This document shows positions 5,972 to 16,086 of a DNA stretch of 64,000 nucleotides, piece by piece (within the stretch, counting starts at the first letter, position 1; every line of letters starts with the position of its first letter). The DNA is from Echinicola strongylocentroti (GTDB taxonomy: Bacteria; Bacteroidota; Bacteroidia; Cytophagales; Cyclobacteriaceae): assembly GCF_003260975.1 (NCBI RefSeq), contig NZ_CP030041.1:4591501-4655500 (forward strand), in the 5' to 3' direction. The position numbers and the translations under genes were made by a program. Under the pieces are notes generated by a model. The model did not search any database and was not told the origin of the DNA. It saw only the letters and a list, made by a program, of their open reading frames with translations.

Positions 5972-8365
5972 ATGTTTAGATCCTTTGGCATATCGTCATT
6001 TATAAAGTCCCCACTCTTGTTGGTTTTATGGCTGGGTGCAGCCTGTAGTGTTTTTGGGCAGGATAGAGTATTGTACAAGCAGGCAAATGTCCCAACGGCA
6101 CAGCGGGTGGAGGACTTGCTGGCTAGAATGACACTGGAGGAAAAAGTAGGGCAGCTTTCTACTTTACTCGGGTGGAAGATGTACCAAAAGGACGGAGAAG
6201 AGGTGACGGTCAGCAAGGCCTTCGAAGAAGCAGTACAGCAGCGGCATATCGGTATGCTGTGGGCTACTTTGCGTGCAGACCCATGGACGCAAAAGACCCT
6301 GACGACCGGATTAAATCCCAGACAGGCTGCCGAGGCGACCAATGCGATGCAAAAATATGCCCTTGAAAATACCCGTTTGGGCATTCCCATGATGATGGCC
6401 GAGGAATGTCCCCATGGGCATATGGCCATCGGTACCACTGTTTTTCCGACGTCCATCGGACAGGCAAGTACGTGGAACCCAGCGTTGATCAAGGAAATGG
6501 CTGCGGCAATTGCCTTGGAAGCAAGGCTGCAAGGAGGGCATATTGGCTATGGGCCGGTGCTGGACCTTGCCCGGGAGCCTAGATGGTCAAGGGTAGAAGA
6601 AACCTATGGCGAAGATCCCTATATCAATAGCCAAATGGGGGTGGCCATGGTGAGTGGGTTTCAAGGAGAGGATGTTGCATCCGGAAAAAATGTGATTTCG
6701 ACCTTAAAGCATTTTACCGCTTATGGTGTTCCCGAAGGAGGACACAACGGTACCAGTGTGAGTATCGGCCAGCGTGAACTGCACGAGAGTTATTTGCCAC
6801 CCTTCAAGGCCGCGGTAGAGGCCGGGGCACTTTCGGTGATGACCGCGTATAATTCCATCGATGGAGTCCCATGTACTTCCAACGGTTACCTGTTGAACAA
6901 TGTGCTGCGGGATGATTGGGGATTTGACGGTTTTGTGGTCTCTGATCTGGGCAGTATCAGTGGCCTTAAGGGCAGCCACCATGTCGCGGCCACCTCGGAG
7001 GATGCCGCCAAACTGGCGATCAATGCTGGTGTGGACTCGGATTTGGGAGGGTATGGTTTTGATAAGTATTTATTAGAAGCGATAAAATCCCGGAAAGTTT
7101 CCCAAGCAGTGCTGGACCAAGCGGTAAGTAGAGTGCTAAAGGTGAAATTTGAGATGGGGCTATTTGAAAACCCCTATGTGGATCCCGAAAAAGCAGCCAA
7201 AGAAGTTCGTTCCACAAGTCACGTTGCATTGGCCAGGAAGGTGGCTCGGGAAGGAATAGTACTCTTAAAGAATGAGGACAATGTTTTGCCGTTAAGTAAA
7301 ACGTTGAAGAGCATAGCCGTGATCGGTCCCAATGCAGATAATACTTACAACCAACTGGGCGACTATACTGCCCCCCAAGCAGAGGAAAATGTGGTGACCG
7401 TGCTGGAAGGCATTCAGGCCAAAGTAGGTAATGATGTTCAGGTCAATTATATCAAAGGCTGCGCTATTCGCGACACCACTCAAAGCCAAATTGCTGAAGC
7501 GGCAGCTCTGGCTGCTAAATCTGATGTGGCCGTGGTGGTGTTGGGTGGGTCGAGTGCGAGGGACTTTGATACGGAGTATGAAGAGACCGCTGCGGCTAAG
7601 GTCAGTGACACTGAAGAAGGCGAAGTGATCAGTGATATGGAGAGTGGAGAAGGCTTTGACCGGATGACCTTGGAGCTGCTCGGTGACCAACTCCAACTCG
7701 TCAAGGCAGTGCAGCAAACCGGGACTCCCGTTGTGGTGGTCTTGATAAAGGGTCGTCCGTTAAACCTGAACTGGATCGATGCAAACGTGCCGGCCATTGT
7801 AGATGCCTGGTATCCTGGCCAGGAGGGAGGAAATGCCATAGCAGATGTCCTGTTCGGGGATTATAACCCTTCAGGAAGATTGACCATCTCTGTCCCTAGG
7901 TCAGTTGGGCAATTGCCGGTATTTTATAATTATAGAAATCCCCAAAGGCATGATTATGTGGAGGGAAGTGCTGCGCCACTCTATGCATTTGGACATGGCT
8001 TGAGCTATGCGGATTTTACTTACACTGACCTGGAAATCACTACATCTGGAAATGCCCGATCCCCTAAGGTGACGGTGCAATTTGAGGTGAAAAATAGCAG
8101 CAATGTTGATGGCGAAGAAGTGGTCCAGTTGTATGTGAAGGACATGGTCAGCAGTACGGTGAGGCCTCTCATGTCGCTGAAGCGGTTTGAAAAGGTAATG
8201 GTTCCTGCCGGGGGATCCAGAAAGATTTCGTTTACATTAGGAGCGGAAGACTTGCAGGTTCTAGGGCAGGATTTGGAATGGCTGGTAGAACCGGGGAACT
8301 TTCAGGTTATGGTGGGACGCTCATCGAGGGATATCCGGTTGGAAGGAGAATTTGTCTTGGAGTGA
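5972..8365 (+). CDS. GH3 beta-glucosidase, secreted
   Basis: About 797 residues from ATG 5972 (an in-frame ATG at 5930 adds 14 residues). A signal peptide (IKSPLLLVLWLGAACSVFG) precedes the GH3 N-terminal barrel (VEDLLARMTLEEKVGQL). The nucleophile Asp lies in GFVVSDLGSI, about residue 325, where many relatives have SDW. The GH3 alpha/beta sandwich follows, then a C-terminal fibronectin III-like domain (EEVVQLYVKDMVSSTVRPLM). This domain order and length match BglX-type exo-acting periplasmic enzymes that release beta-linked terminal glucose or related sugars. It lies beside GH92 and SusC/D genes and probably acts on the same imported glycan. Exact substrate unknown. Confidence 0.9.
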   Translation: MFRSFGISSFIKSPLLLVLWLGAACSVFGQDRVLYKQANVPTAQRVEDLLARMTLEEKVGQLSTLLGWKMYQKDGEEVTVSKAFEEAVQQRHIGMLWATLRADPWTQKTLTTGLNPRQAAEATNAMQKYALENTRLGIPMMMAEECPHGHMAIGTTVFPTSIGQASTWNPALIKEMAAAIALEARLQGGHIGYGPVLDLAREPRWSRVEETYGEDPYINSQMGVAMVSGFQGEDVASGKNVISTLKHFTAYGVPEGGHNGTSVSIGQRELHESYLPPFKAAVEAGALSVMTAYNSIDGVPCTSNGYLLNNVLRDDWGFDGFVVSDLGSISGLKGSHHVAATSEDAAKLAINAGVDSDLGGYGFDKYLLEAIKSRKVSQAVLDQAVSRVLKVKFEMGLFENPYVDPEKAAKEVRSTSHVALARKVAREGIVLLKNEDNVLPLSKTLKSIAVIGPNADNTYNQLGDYTAPQAEENVVTVLEGIQAKVGNDVQVNYIKGCAIRDTTQSQIAEAAALAAKSDVAVVVLGGSSARDFDTEYEETAAAKVSDTEEGEVISDMESGEGFDRMTLELLGDQLQLVKAVQQTGTPVVVVLIKGRPLNLNWIDANVPAIVDAWYPGQEGGNAIADVLFGDYNPSGRLTISVPRSVGQLPVFYNYRNPQRHDYVEGSAAPLYAFGHGLSYADFTYTDLEITTSGNARSPKVTVQFEVKNSSNVDGEEVVQLYVKDMVSSTVRPLMSLKRFEKVMVPAGGSRKISFTLGAEDLQVLGQDLEWLVEPGNFQVMVGRSSRDIRLEGEFVLE

Positions 8366-8370
8366 TTATG

Positions 8371-8545
8371 TTAAACCCGGATTATGCGTCAGGAATCGTA
8401 GTGAGAGCTGAAATTGCAAGAAAATCAGTTAGTTTGGAGGTATTAGCGTAGCATCGCTACGGTTATGCCGAAAACTAAAGTGAAACGGCTGATTTTGAAG
8501 CAGTTTCAGGTCGTAACAGATAGGCTAATGCATATTCCGGGTTAA
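8371..8545. repeat. Family A palindromic element, copy 1 (175 bp)
   Basis: The outer ends TTAAACCCGGATTATGC and GCATATTCCGGGTTAA form terminal inverted repeats, and a central hairpin (CGTAGC/GCTACG around 8446-8461) folds the whole unit into a long imperfect stem. It matches the copy at 33421-33595 over its full length with only a few substitutions. It begins six bases after the GH3 stop and fills most of the space before the GH92 gene. No coding frame; no target duplication was seen at its borders. Confidence 0.75.
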
Positions 8546-8602
8546 ACGATGAGGATAGCAAAGGGAGCGTGGGAATTGGTTTGTTAGGAAAATAATTAAA
8601 AG

Positions 8603-10843
8603 ATGAATATGAAGAAATGGACAGGGGTAGTGATGGTGTTTGCCATGACTTGCGCAGTATTGGGCTGTGTCAAAAAAGAAAGAGGGAATGCAGCGAAAAC
8701 CATAGCTGAAGCCAATCTTGTGCAGTACGTGAATCCCTATATCGGCTCGGGAGGTCATGGCCATGTTTTTGTCGGGGCCAATGTGCCTTTTGGCGGTGTA
8801 CAGCTGGGACCGGTAAACCTTACGGAAGGCTGGGATTGGTGTTCTGGGTACCATTATTCTGATTCGACCATCATTGGGTTTGCCCACACCCACCTCAGTG
8901 GAACGGGCATAGGAGATCTGGGTGATGTTTTGGTGATGCCCATCGTGGGAGAGGTAGCAGTGGCCAAAGGTAAGCCAGAGCAGCCTGATACAGGATACTT
9001 CTCCTATTTTGATCATGAAAACGAAACGGTGGAGGCGGGTTACTACCGTGTCCACTTGGACCGTTATGATGTTAATGCTGAATTGACCGCCACTGAGCGG
9101 GCGGGCTTCCATCGGTATACATTTCCCGAAAGTGAAGATTCAAAATTACTGTTTAACCTGAAACAGGGGATTGGCTGGGATGTGTCCACCAAGACTCATA
9201 TTGAACTGGTGAACGATACCACATTGACAGGGTACCGTTATTCCAAAGGTTGGGCAAAGGATCAAAAGCTGTATTTCGCCGCCAAGCTATCCAAACCAGT
9301 GGCTTCTTTTGAGGTCTTTGATGAGAATAAACCTAAAGAGGGGACTTCATATACAGGGAAACAAATAAAAGCGCTGCTGGGATTCTCTACCACTGCTGAT
9401 GAGGGCATCCTGCTGAAAGTAGGGGTATCCCCTGTAAGCACAAAAAATGCACTGGAAAACCTGAAGCAGGAAATTCCCCATTGGGATTTTGATAAGACTG
9501 TCGCGGATGCCAAGGACAAATGGAACCATGAGCTGAACAAGATTCAGGTAGCAATGGGCGATGAGGTAGCGTTGACCAAATTTTACACAGGACTTTACCA
9601 CACCATGATTGCTCCATCAGTCTTTAATGATATCAATGGCGATTATGCTGGTGACGATGGCAAAATACGAAACGACACCTCATTTACTAACCTTACCACA
9701 TTTTCCCTTTGGGATATTTATCGGGGTTGCAGCCCACTGTACACGATTTTTCAGCAGGACAGAATGGAAGATATGGTGCAGTCCATGCTGAAGATTTATG
9801 AGCAACAGGGCAAGCTGCCCGTTTGGCACTTGGTGGGCAATGAAACCAATACCATGCCCGGTTATAGTGCGGTTCCTATCGTGGTGGATGCCTATCTCAA
9901 AGGGATTCCAATGGATCCAGAACTGGCCTATAAAGCGGTGACAACCTCAGCCATGCGCGATGACCTGGGGCTGGACAAGGTCAAAGAGCTAGGATACATT
10001 TCTGCGGACGGGGAGGTAGAGAGTGTCTCCAAAGGCTTGGAGTACGCCTTGGCAGATTGGTGTATCGCGCAGATGGCCAAGGAACTTGGGAAGCAAGAGG
10101 ACTATGAGTATTACGCCAAAAGAGGGCAGAATTACCGTAATTACTTTGATCCCGAAGTGGGATTTATGAGGGGAAGAATTTCTGAAAAGAAATGGAGGGA
10201 ACCTTTTAGTCCGTTTACTTCCGTCCATATGAAAGGGGATTTTACAGAAGGCAATGCTTGGCAATATACCTGGTTGGTACCGCAGGATGTCGATGGTTTG
10301 GTCGGCCTCCTAGGTGGCAAAGAGGCTTTTGCTGCCAAACTGGATTCGCTCTTCATGGTGGAAGGTGATATGGGTGAAGAAGCTTCCAATGACATCACAG
10401 GGCTGATAGGGCAGTATGCCCAAGGGAATGAGCCTAGCCATCATGTGACCTATATGTACGCTTATGTGGACCAATCGTATAAAACCGCCGAAAAGGTACG
10501 CTATATCCTCAAAAACCTCTATGCCAATGATCCCGATGGACTGAGCGGCAATGAAGATGTCGGTCAAATGTCCGCTTGGTTGGTGCTTTCTTCATTGGGA
10601 TTCTACCCCGTGGAGCCTGCAGGAGGAAAATATGTCTGGGGCAGCCCAACGGTAAACGACGCAGTCATTAGAATGGATAATGGAAAAACGCTCGAGCTTA
10701 CCGTAAACAACAATTCACCAGAGAACATCTATATCCAGGAAGTGACCTTTAATGGTAAGCCGTACAGTAAGCAGTTTCTTATGCATGAGGATATTATAAA
10801 GGGAGGAAAATTGGTAGTCGAGATGGGGAACTCCAAGGAATGA
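8603..10843 (+). CDS. GH92 alpha-mannosidase, lipoprotein
   Basis: 746 residues. The N-terminus has a lipobox (TCAVLGC), so the enzyme is probably anchored in a membrane facing the periplasm or the surface. The GH92 signature YVNPYIGSGGHGHVFVGANV follows directly, then FAHTHLSGTG. Conserved catalytic-region motifs are FTEGNAWQY (Glu about 549, by analogy the general acid), GNEPSHH (about 608-614) and GNEDVGQMSAW (acidic pair about 651-652). GH92 enzymes are calcium-dependent, inverting exo-alpha-mannosidases acting on N-glycans or yeast mannan; linkage preference cannot be read here. It sits between the GH3 gene and susC in a four-gene locus. Confidence 0.92.
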   Translation: MNMKKWTGVVMVFAMTCAVLGCVKKERGNAAKTIAEANLVQYVNPYIGSGGHGHVFVGANVPFGGVQLGPVNLTEGWDWCSGYHYSDSTIIGFAHTHLSGTGIGDLGDVLVMPIVGEVAVAKGKPEQPDTGYFSYFDHENETVEAGYYRVHLDRYDVNAELTATERAGFHRYTFPESEDSKLLFNLKQGIGWDVSTKTHIELVNDTTLTGYRYSKGWAKDQKLYFAAKLSKPVASFEVFDENKPKEGTSYTGKQIKALLGFSTTADEGILLKVGVSPVSTKNALENLKQEIPHWDFDKTVADAKDKWNHELNKIQVAMGDEVALTKFYTGLYHTMIAPSVFNDINGDYAGDDGKIRNDTSFTNLTTFSLWDIYRGCSPLYTIFQQDRMEDMVQSMLKIYEQQGKLPVWHLVGNETNTMPGYSAVPIVVDAYLKGIPMDPELAYKAVTTSAMRDDLGLDKVKELGYISADGEVESVSKGLEYALADWCIAQMAKELGKQEDYEYYAKRGQNYRNYFDPEVGFMRGRISEKKWREPFSPFTSVHMKGDFTEGNAWQYTWLVPQDVDGLVGLLGGKEAFAAKLDSLFMVEGDMGEEASNDITGLIGQYAQGNEPSHHVTYMYAYVDQSYKTAEKVRYILKNLYANDPDGLSGNEDVGQMSAWLVLSSLGFYPVEPAGGKYVWGSPTVNDAVIRMDNGKTLELTVNNNSPENIYIQEVTFNGKPYSKQFLMHEDIIKGGKLVVEMGNSKE

Positions 10844-11280
10844 GAATCTTACTTTATTGAATAAAAATAGAATTGCTATCGATTGCTCATAATTATGCGT
10901 TCATAGGATAGCAGATCCCTTATTGAAGAGAGGCCTATATAGGGGGTGTTCTCTGTATAGTATATATTGTTTTTATAATATATTGAAAACAAGCTATTTA
11001 TTGTTTTTTTCTGGTAAAGAGATGGCTTAATAATGATATTTGAAGGTCGTGAAATATGGGAAGTAGTTGGGTAAAGGATTTGGATTTTTTTGTATGGATT
11101 AATACTGTGTAACTGGTAAAGTATGTGCATATAATTTTATAAAGGAAGAAAAATAATACTTTTTCAAGTAAAAAACACTGATTAATTTTGGATAGCTGAT
11201 TTTTACTCCCTATAATGCAAACGATTGCGCATGCAATCGATTGCACTTAGCCTTTTTTATAACAATAAACCTCTAAAACA
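10844..11280. promoter_or_regulatory. susC upstream region with LacI-type operators
   Basis: This 437-bp AT-rich gap has no gene. Two adjacent motifs lie near its end: GCAAACGATTGC (11217-11228) and the perfect 14-bp palindrome TGCAATCGATTGCA (11232-11245), 36 bases before the susC ATG. A near match, GCTATCGATTGC, lies at 10875-10886. The central CG and GCAA/TTGC arms resemble LacI/GalR-family operators. No SusR-like or sigma/anti-sigma regulator is encoded nearby, so a distant LacI-type regulator is inferred. Confidence 0.55.
11183..11190 (+). promoter_or_regulatory. Possible susC promoter -7 box
   Basis: TAATTTTG fits the Bacteroidota -7 consensus TAnnTTTG and lies about 26 bases before the paired operator motifs, so a bound repressor would sit in the early transcribed region. 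No convincing -33 TTTG is seen at the usual distance, so the call is weak. Confidence 0.3.
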
Positions 11281-14200
11281 ATGGCACAAAATGTACCGAA
11301 AAAGCCACTTCCCAAGTGGCTGGTCGAAAAGACCGTTTGTTCAATGAAATGGGGGCTGCTATTTCTATTGGGAATAGGGCTTTCCGTTTCGAGTTTTGCA
11401 CAAGAAGTGATCACAGGTACTGTGATTGCATCCGATGAAGGAGAGCCCATACCGGGTGCTTCTGTCCTTCTAAAAGGAACCACCACCGGAACTACCACTG
11501 ACTTTGATGGTAATTACAGCATTGCTGTTCCTGATGGGGAAGCTGTTTTGGTCTTTTCATTTATAGGGTATGAAAAGCAGGAAGTATCAGTGGGCAATCG
11601 ATCCAAAATCGACATTGAATTAGTATCCAGCTTGACAGATTTGGAGTCGGTGGTCGTGGTCGGATATGGCACCATGAAAAAATCCGATGTGACGGGAGCC
11701 ATTGCCGGCGTAGACAGTGACCTGATTACAGAGCGAGGGACTACCAGCCCCGTACAGTCTCTCCAAGGAAGTGTGGCCGGTGTCCAGGTGAGCAATAGCA
11801 CAGGACGATTAGGAGATGGCTTCAATATGACCATTCGTGGTAATAACTCCCTTGCTGGATCTAGTCCTTTATATGTAGTCGATGGAGTGGTCACTAATAA
11901 TATCGACTTTTTGAATCCTAATGACATAGCTAAAATAGAAGTGCTGAAAGATGCTTCTTCTGCGGCCATCTACGGTTCACGGGCCGCTGGTGGCGTAGTG
12001 ATCGTAGAGACCAAAGGTGGGACGGATATTCCCGATGCGACTACCTTTTCATTTGATACTTTCTATGGGGTAAAAACCCCCGCTAGGCTACCTGAGATGA
12101 TGAGCCTGGAGCAATGGAGGGATTATCATATGTCCGCTTATTTGGGTACTGAGAATAATGGCGAAGGAAAGACACCCCAACAATATGAAGATGTCGTATT
12201 AGGCCCAAATAACCCCGTATTGGCTGAGCGGTTTAATAACCTGGATGGATTTGACTGGTATGATGCCGTCCTCAGAAATGGTATGCAGACCAATAACCAC
12301 CTGACCATTTCCCATAGAAGTGGGGCGTCTACCTATAATATTGGTGTTGGTTATCAAAAAGAAACGGGTACCCTGGAGCAAGAAAGCTTGGATAAGTACA
12401 CGTTTAATATGAACATCAACCAGCACATTAATGACAAATTCATGGCTGGTGCAAATATGGCCTTGTCCCATGGAAACAATCAGCGAGGAAGTGGCAATGC
12501 CATGCAGGAAGCTTTCAGGCTAAATCCATTTTTGAGTCCTTATGCCATTGATGAAAATGGTGATGAGATAGTGGGTGAATTATTTCCCCAACCGGGTAAG
12601 TTGACGTACCCCAACGGAGACTGGGCAGCGAACAAGACGAGTACCTATAACCCCCTATTGGAGATCGCCAATTCCAGTGATGAGACAAGGAGCTTAAGAG
12701 GCGTCGGTAATGCTTATTTGCAATATGATCCACTGGATTGGTTGAGCCTGAAATCCACCTTCTCTGTGGGCTTCAATAACAATAGAAGAGGACGTTCTTG
12801 GGGAGCACAGACCAATACGGGAATCAACAATGGTAACTTGCCTTCCTCTGAGGTCAGTTATTATAATAATATGAACACTACCTGGGATAATCAGCTGAAC
12901 ATTAGCAAGTCCATCAACGACCATACGTTTAACTTCTTGGCGCTTCAAAGTATCTTTGTGGACCGGACAGAAACGGCCAATATGTCATCTACCCAGCAGC
13001 CTTTCGAAACCGAATTCTATAACGTAGAGTCTGGTTTACAAGAGACGTATAACCTTGGGAATTATTTTAGCAAAAGCCAATTGGCCTCATTTGCACTTAG
13101 GTTAAATTATTCCTATCTGGATAAGTACTTGGTGACGGTTTCCAATAGATGGGATGGATCTTCCCTCCTTTCTGAAGGAAATAAATGGCAGGCGTTTCCT
13201 TCTGTAGCCCTTGGTTGGAGATTGAACAAAGAAGCCTTTTTGGCCAATTCATCCACTGTTTCTGACCTGAAACTAAGGTTGGGTTATGGTACTGTAGGGA
13301 ACAACAATGTAGCACCCTACAGAACGGTGAATGCCTTGACCAACCAAACGTATTATGATTTTAATGGAACGGCAGCCAATGGTTGGACGCAAAACTCACT
13401 TGCCAATAAAGCGCTGACCTGGGAGAAGACTAAGGAAATCAACGTGGGGGTGGATTTCGGATTTATGATGAACCGCATTACGGGTAGTGTGGATTATTAT
13501 AACCGGCTTTCTGACAACCTGTTGGTTACTCAAAAGCTTCCTTTGGAGATAGGTTTTAGCGATATTGCTTCCAATGCCGCTTCTGTCCGGAACAAAGGGG
13601 TGGAAGTGATGTTGAATACCATCAATGTGGAAAACAGCAACGTGACCTGGTCCACTACCTTTACATTTACCAAAAACACCAATTCCATTGAGTCCCTCTA
13701 CGGACAATCAGAAGTGGATGATGTAGGAAATGGCTGGTTTATCGGAGAGTCCATAGATGCCCATTACAATTTTATCTATGATGGCGTATGGCAAGCAGGA
13801 GAAGATGCCGCAGCCTACAACCAAACAGAAGGTCAGGCTAAAGCCAAAGATGTAAACAACGACGGAGCTATCCATCCCAATGATGACCGGGTGATCCTAG
13901 GTTCATCCAATCCTTCCTGGACGGGAGGAATCATTTCCAATCTTCAGGTAGGTAATTTTGATATGAATTTTTCAGTGGCCACCCAGCAAGGAGTATTGGC
14001 CTATAGTGATTTCCATAGCAATTTCACCAATGTTACCGATAGAGGACGTCAAAAGCTCGCTTTGCCAGGATGGTATGTTCCCGAAAACGAGGTAGGGATC
14101 CCTAGCCAGGTATCCAATGAATATCCTCAGCCCAGAAATGAAGGGCAACACTGGGGCAGTGGAATGGCTTACTATAAAGATGCTTCCTTCGTGAAGATCA

Positions 14201-14403
14201 ATAATATCGGTGTGGGCTATACTCTTCCTGAGACACTGCTCAGCCGGGCCAACCTTAAGAAGGTGCGGGTTTATGTCAATGTGCTGAATCCATTTACATT
14301 TACGGATTATGATGGATGGGATCCTGAGTGGGCTGAGGCCAGCTTAGGAGTTGGACGTGTGAGTACGATCACTACCCAGTTTGGCTTGAGTGTTAAATTT
14401 TAA
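11281..14403 (+). CDS. susC: SusC/RagA-family TonB-dependent outer-membrane transporter
   Basis: 1040 residues. A signal peptide (KWGLLFLLGIGLSVSSFAQ) is followed by a carboxypeptidase-regulatory-like domain (ITGTVIASDEGEPIPGASVL, about residues 43-125). The TonB box/plug region with VVVVGYGTMKKSDVTGAI follows at about 122-140, then plug (SPVQSLQGSVAGVQV) and a 22-strand barrel ending in the aromatic FGLSVKF. It imports large oligosaccharides with its SusD partner, encoded 19 bp downstream. ATG 11281 was kept, although ATG 11344 (MKWGLL) would give a more standard signal peptide. Confidence 0.95.
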   Translation: MAQNVPKKPLPKWLVEKTVCSMKWGLLFLLGIGLSVSSFAQEVITGTVIASDEGEPIPGASVLLKGTTTGTTTDFDGNYSIAVPDGEAVLVFSFIGYEKQEVSVGNRSKIDIELVSSLTDLESVVVVGYGTMKKSDVTGAIAGVDSDLITERGTTSPVQSLQGSVAGVQVSNSTGRLGDGFNMTIRGNNSLAGSSPLYVVDGVVTNNIDFLNPNDIAKIEVLKDASSAAIYGSRAAGGVVIVETKGGTDIPDATTFSFDTFYGVKTPARLPEMMSLEQWRDYHMSAYLGTENNGEGKTPQQYEDVVLGPNNPVLAERFNNLDGFDWYDAVLRNGMQTNNHLTISHRSGASTYNIGVGYQKETGTLEQESLDKYTFNMNINQHINDKFMAGANMALSHGNNQRGSGNAMQEAFRLNPFLSPYAIDENGDEIVGELFPQPGKLTYPNGDWAANKTSTYNPLLEIANSSDETRSLRGVGNAYLQYDPLDWLSLKSTFSVGFNNNRRGRSWGAQTNTGINNGNLPSSEVSYYNNMNTTWDNQLNISKSINDHTFNFLALQSIFVDRTETANMSSTQQPFETEFYNVESGLQETYNLGNYFSKSQLASFALRLNYSYLDKYLVTVSNRWDGSSLLSEGNKWQAFPSVALGWRLNKEAFLANSSTVSDLKLRLGYGTVGNNNVAPYRTVNALTNQTYYDFNGTAANGWTQNSLANKALTWEKTKEINVGVDFGFMMNRITGSVDYYNRLSDNLLVTQKLPLEIGFSDIASNAASVRNKGVEVMLNTINVENSNVTWSTTFTFTKNTNSIESLYGQSEVDDVGNGWFIGESIDAHYNFIYDGVWQAGEDAAAYNQTEGQAKAKDVNNDGAIHPNDDRVILGSSNPSWTGGIISNLQVGNFDMNFSVATQQGVLAYSDFHSNFTNVTDRGRQKLALPGWYVPENEVGIPSQVSNEYPQPRNEGQHWGSGMAYYKDASFVKINNIGVGYTLPETLLSRANLKKVRVYVNVLNPFTFTDYDGWDPEWAEASLGVGRVSTITTQFGLSVKF

Positions 14404-14422
14404 TCTGAAGAATTGAAAAACA

Positions 14423-16039
14423 ATGAAGAAGATAAATTCAATTTTCGCAATGATCTTTCTGCTAGCCGCTACAGGCTGTGCGGAATTTCTGGAAGAAGAT
14501 AATAAGTCCAATGTGATCGCAGAGGAGTTTTATGAAACTGCGGAGGGCTACGAGGCTTTGATCAACGCCAATTATTCGGCACTTCGTAATATTTATGGTG
14601 ATGATCCATGGATGTTTGTATGTGGCACAGACCTTTACCAAGAAGGAAGGGACCGCCCTCCACAAGGACTCAGCAAGTATTTTGAGCTAAACAGCTCTTC
14701 ATCTGGAGTAGATTTCCTCTATGTAAATTGCTACAAAGCCATTCAGTTGGCCAATTCTGCAGTTTATTATGCGGATATCACCGAGCAGACGGGTGTTACT
14801 ACTCAGTATTTGGGAGAAGCCCGGTTTTTAAGGGCCAATGCCTATTTTCTGTTGGTTCAGTCATATGGCGGTGTTGGTATGATCACTGAGTATGTGGAGG
14901 AACCTATTTTGCAGTTTGACCGATCCAGTGCTGAAGAGGTTTATGCCTTTATCATTTCAGAGCTGGAAGGCGCTATGGGGCAAGTGTCCTCAGGAGCTTA
15001 TGATGGACATGTAAACCAACGAGCCGTAGAAAACCTTCTGGCCAAAGTACACCTGACCAGAGGGTATGAGGAGTTTGGGACTGCCGATGATTTCTCCAAG
15101 GCAGCAGCCTATGCCGATAATGTCATCAACGGTCAAGGACTGAACCTTACTTCCGAAGAATTATGGCTACCGGATAATGATATGAACGAAGAAGTGATTT
15201 TCTCGGTACAATGGAGTGCCGGGTCGATCAGTTCTGATCCTACAGGGATAGGGAATAAGCAGCAGAGCTATTTCGGCCCCTATATGGGAGGCTCTGAAGT
15301 AGCTGGTGATGCACCGTACAAGACCTACACTACGTTGCCAAATCGATTTGCACTCGATCTTTATGAAGAAGGGGATGAGCGTTGGTATGCTACTTTTATG
15401 ACGGAAGTGTTTGCTAGGTATTATGATTACTTCGATGTAGATGATCACAGTGGCTTGATGGTAGAGGATTTCTACGAGCCAAGGTGGTTTACGGCACAGG
15501 ACAGTATCGATTATGTCAGTGCCCATCCGGACGTCGAATACCATTCTTACGGCACGACCGATCCTGATGGAGGGGCTGTTTCCCTTGACCGGGCGACCAT
15601 GATCGTGAAGAAGTTTGATGATCCTAATTCCCTGTTTGGTGGGGCGAGCAGTACACGGGATTTCATCGTGTCCAGATTGGCAGAGACCTATTTGGTGGCG
15701 GCTGAGGCTTATCTGCAAGTGGGAGATCCGTCTACAGGCTTGGACCGACTAAATGTGGTCAGGGAAAGAGCTGGTGTGGCTGATGCTAGCCTTGGAGAGT
15801 TTGATATTGACTATATTTTAGACGAAAGAGCGAGAGAGCTTTTGGGTGAGTATCACAGGTGGTTTGACCTAAAGAGAACCGGTACTTTGGTAGAAAGAGC
15901 TTCTGCTCACAATAGCTGGATTACTCCTTCTAATTTTGAAGGAGCAAATGGTAATCAGAAGATTCTCAGACCAATCCCTCAAAATGCCATTGACCTTAAC
16001 CAAAACAAGGATTTTCCTCAAAATCCTGCGTATGAGTAA
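14423..16039 (+). CDS. susD: SusD/RagB-family glycan-binding lipoprotein
   Basis: 538 residues with a lipoprotein signal (FLLAATGC). It has the typical SusD N-terminal pattern (EDNKSNVIAEEFYETAEGYE), TPR-like helices including LGEARFLRANAYFLLVQSYG, and the conserved C-terminal half with LNVVRERAGV and DERARELLGEYHRWFDLKRT. The end (ILRPIPQNAIDLNQNKDFPQ) is the usual SusD terminus. It caps SusC at the outer membrane and binds the target glycan. It is cotranscribed with susC and followed by a strong terminator. Confidence 0.95.
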   Translation: MKKINSIFAMIFLLAATGCAEFLEEDNKSNVIAEEFYETAEGYEALINANYSALRNIYGDDPWMFVCGTDLYQEGRDRPPQGLSKYFELNSSSSGVDFLYVNCYKAIQLANSAVYYADITEQTGVTTQYLGEARFLRANAYFLLVQSYGGVGMITEYVEEPILQFDRSSAEEVYAFIISELEGAMGQVSSGAYDGHVNQRAVENLLAKVHLTRGYEEFGTADDFSKAAAYADNVINGQGLNLTSEELWLPDNDMNEEVIFSVQWSAGSISSDPTGIGNKQQSYFGPYMGGSEVAGDAPYKTYTTLPNRFALDLYEEGDERWYATFMTEVFARYYDYFDVDDHSGLMVEDFYEPRWFTAQDSIDYVSAHPDVEYHSYGTTDPDGGAVSLDRATMIVKKFDDPNSLFGGASSTRDFIVSRLAETYLVAAEAYLQVGDPSTGLDRLNVVRERAGVADASLGEFDIDYILDERARELLGEYHRWFDLKRTGTLVERASAHNSWITPSNFEGANGNQKILRPIPQNAIDLNQNKDFPQNPAYE

Positions 16040-16086
16040 GGTGACGAAAAGTACTTACCTATAAAAGACGGTAAAACGGGTATACG

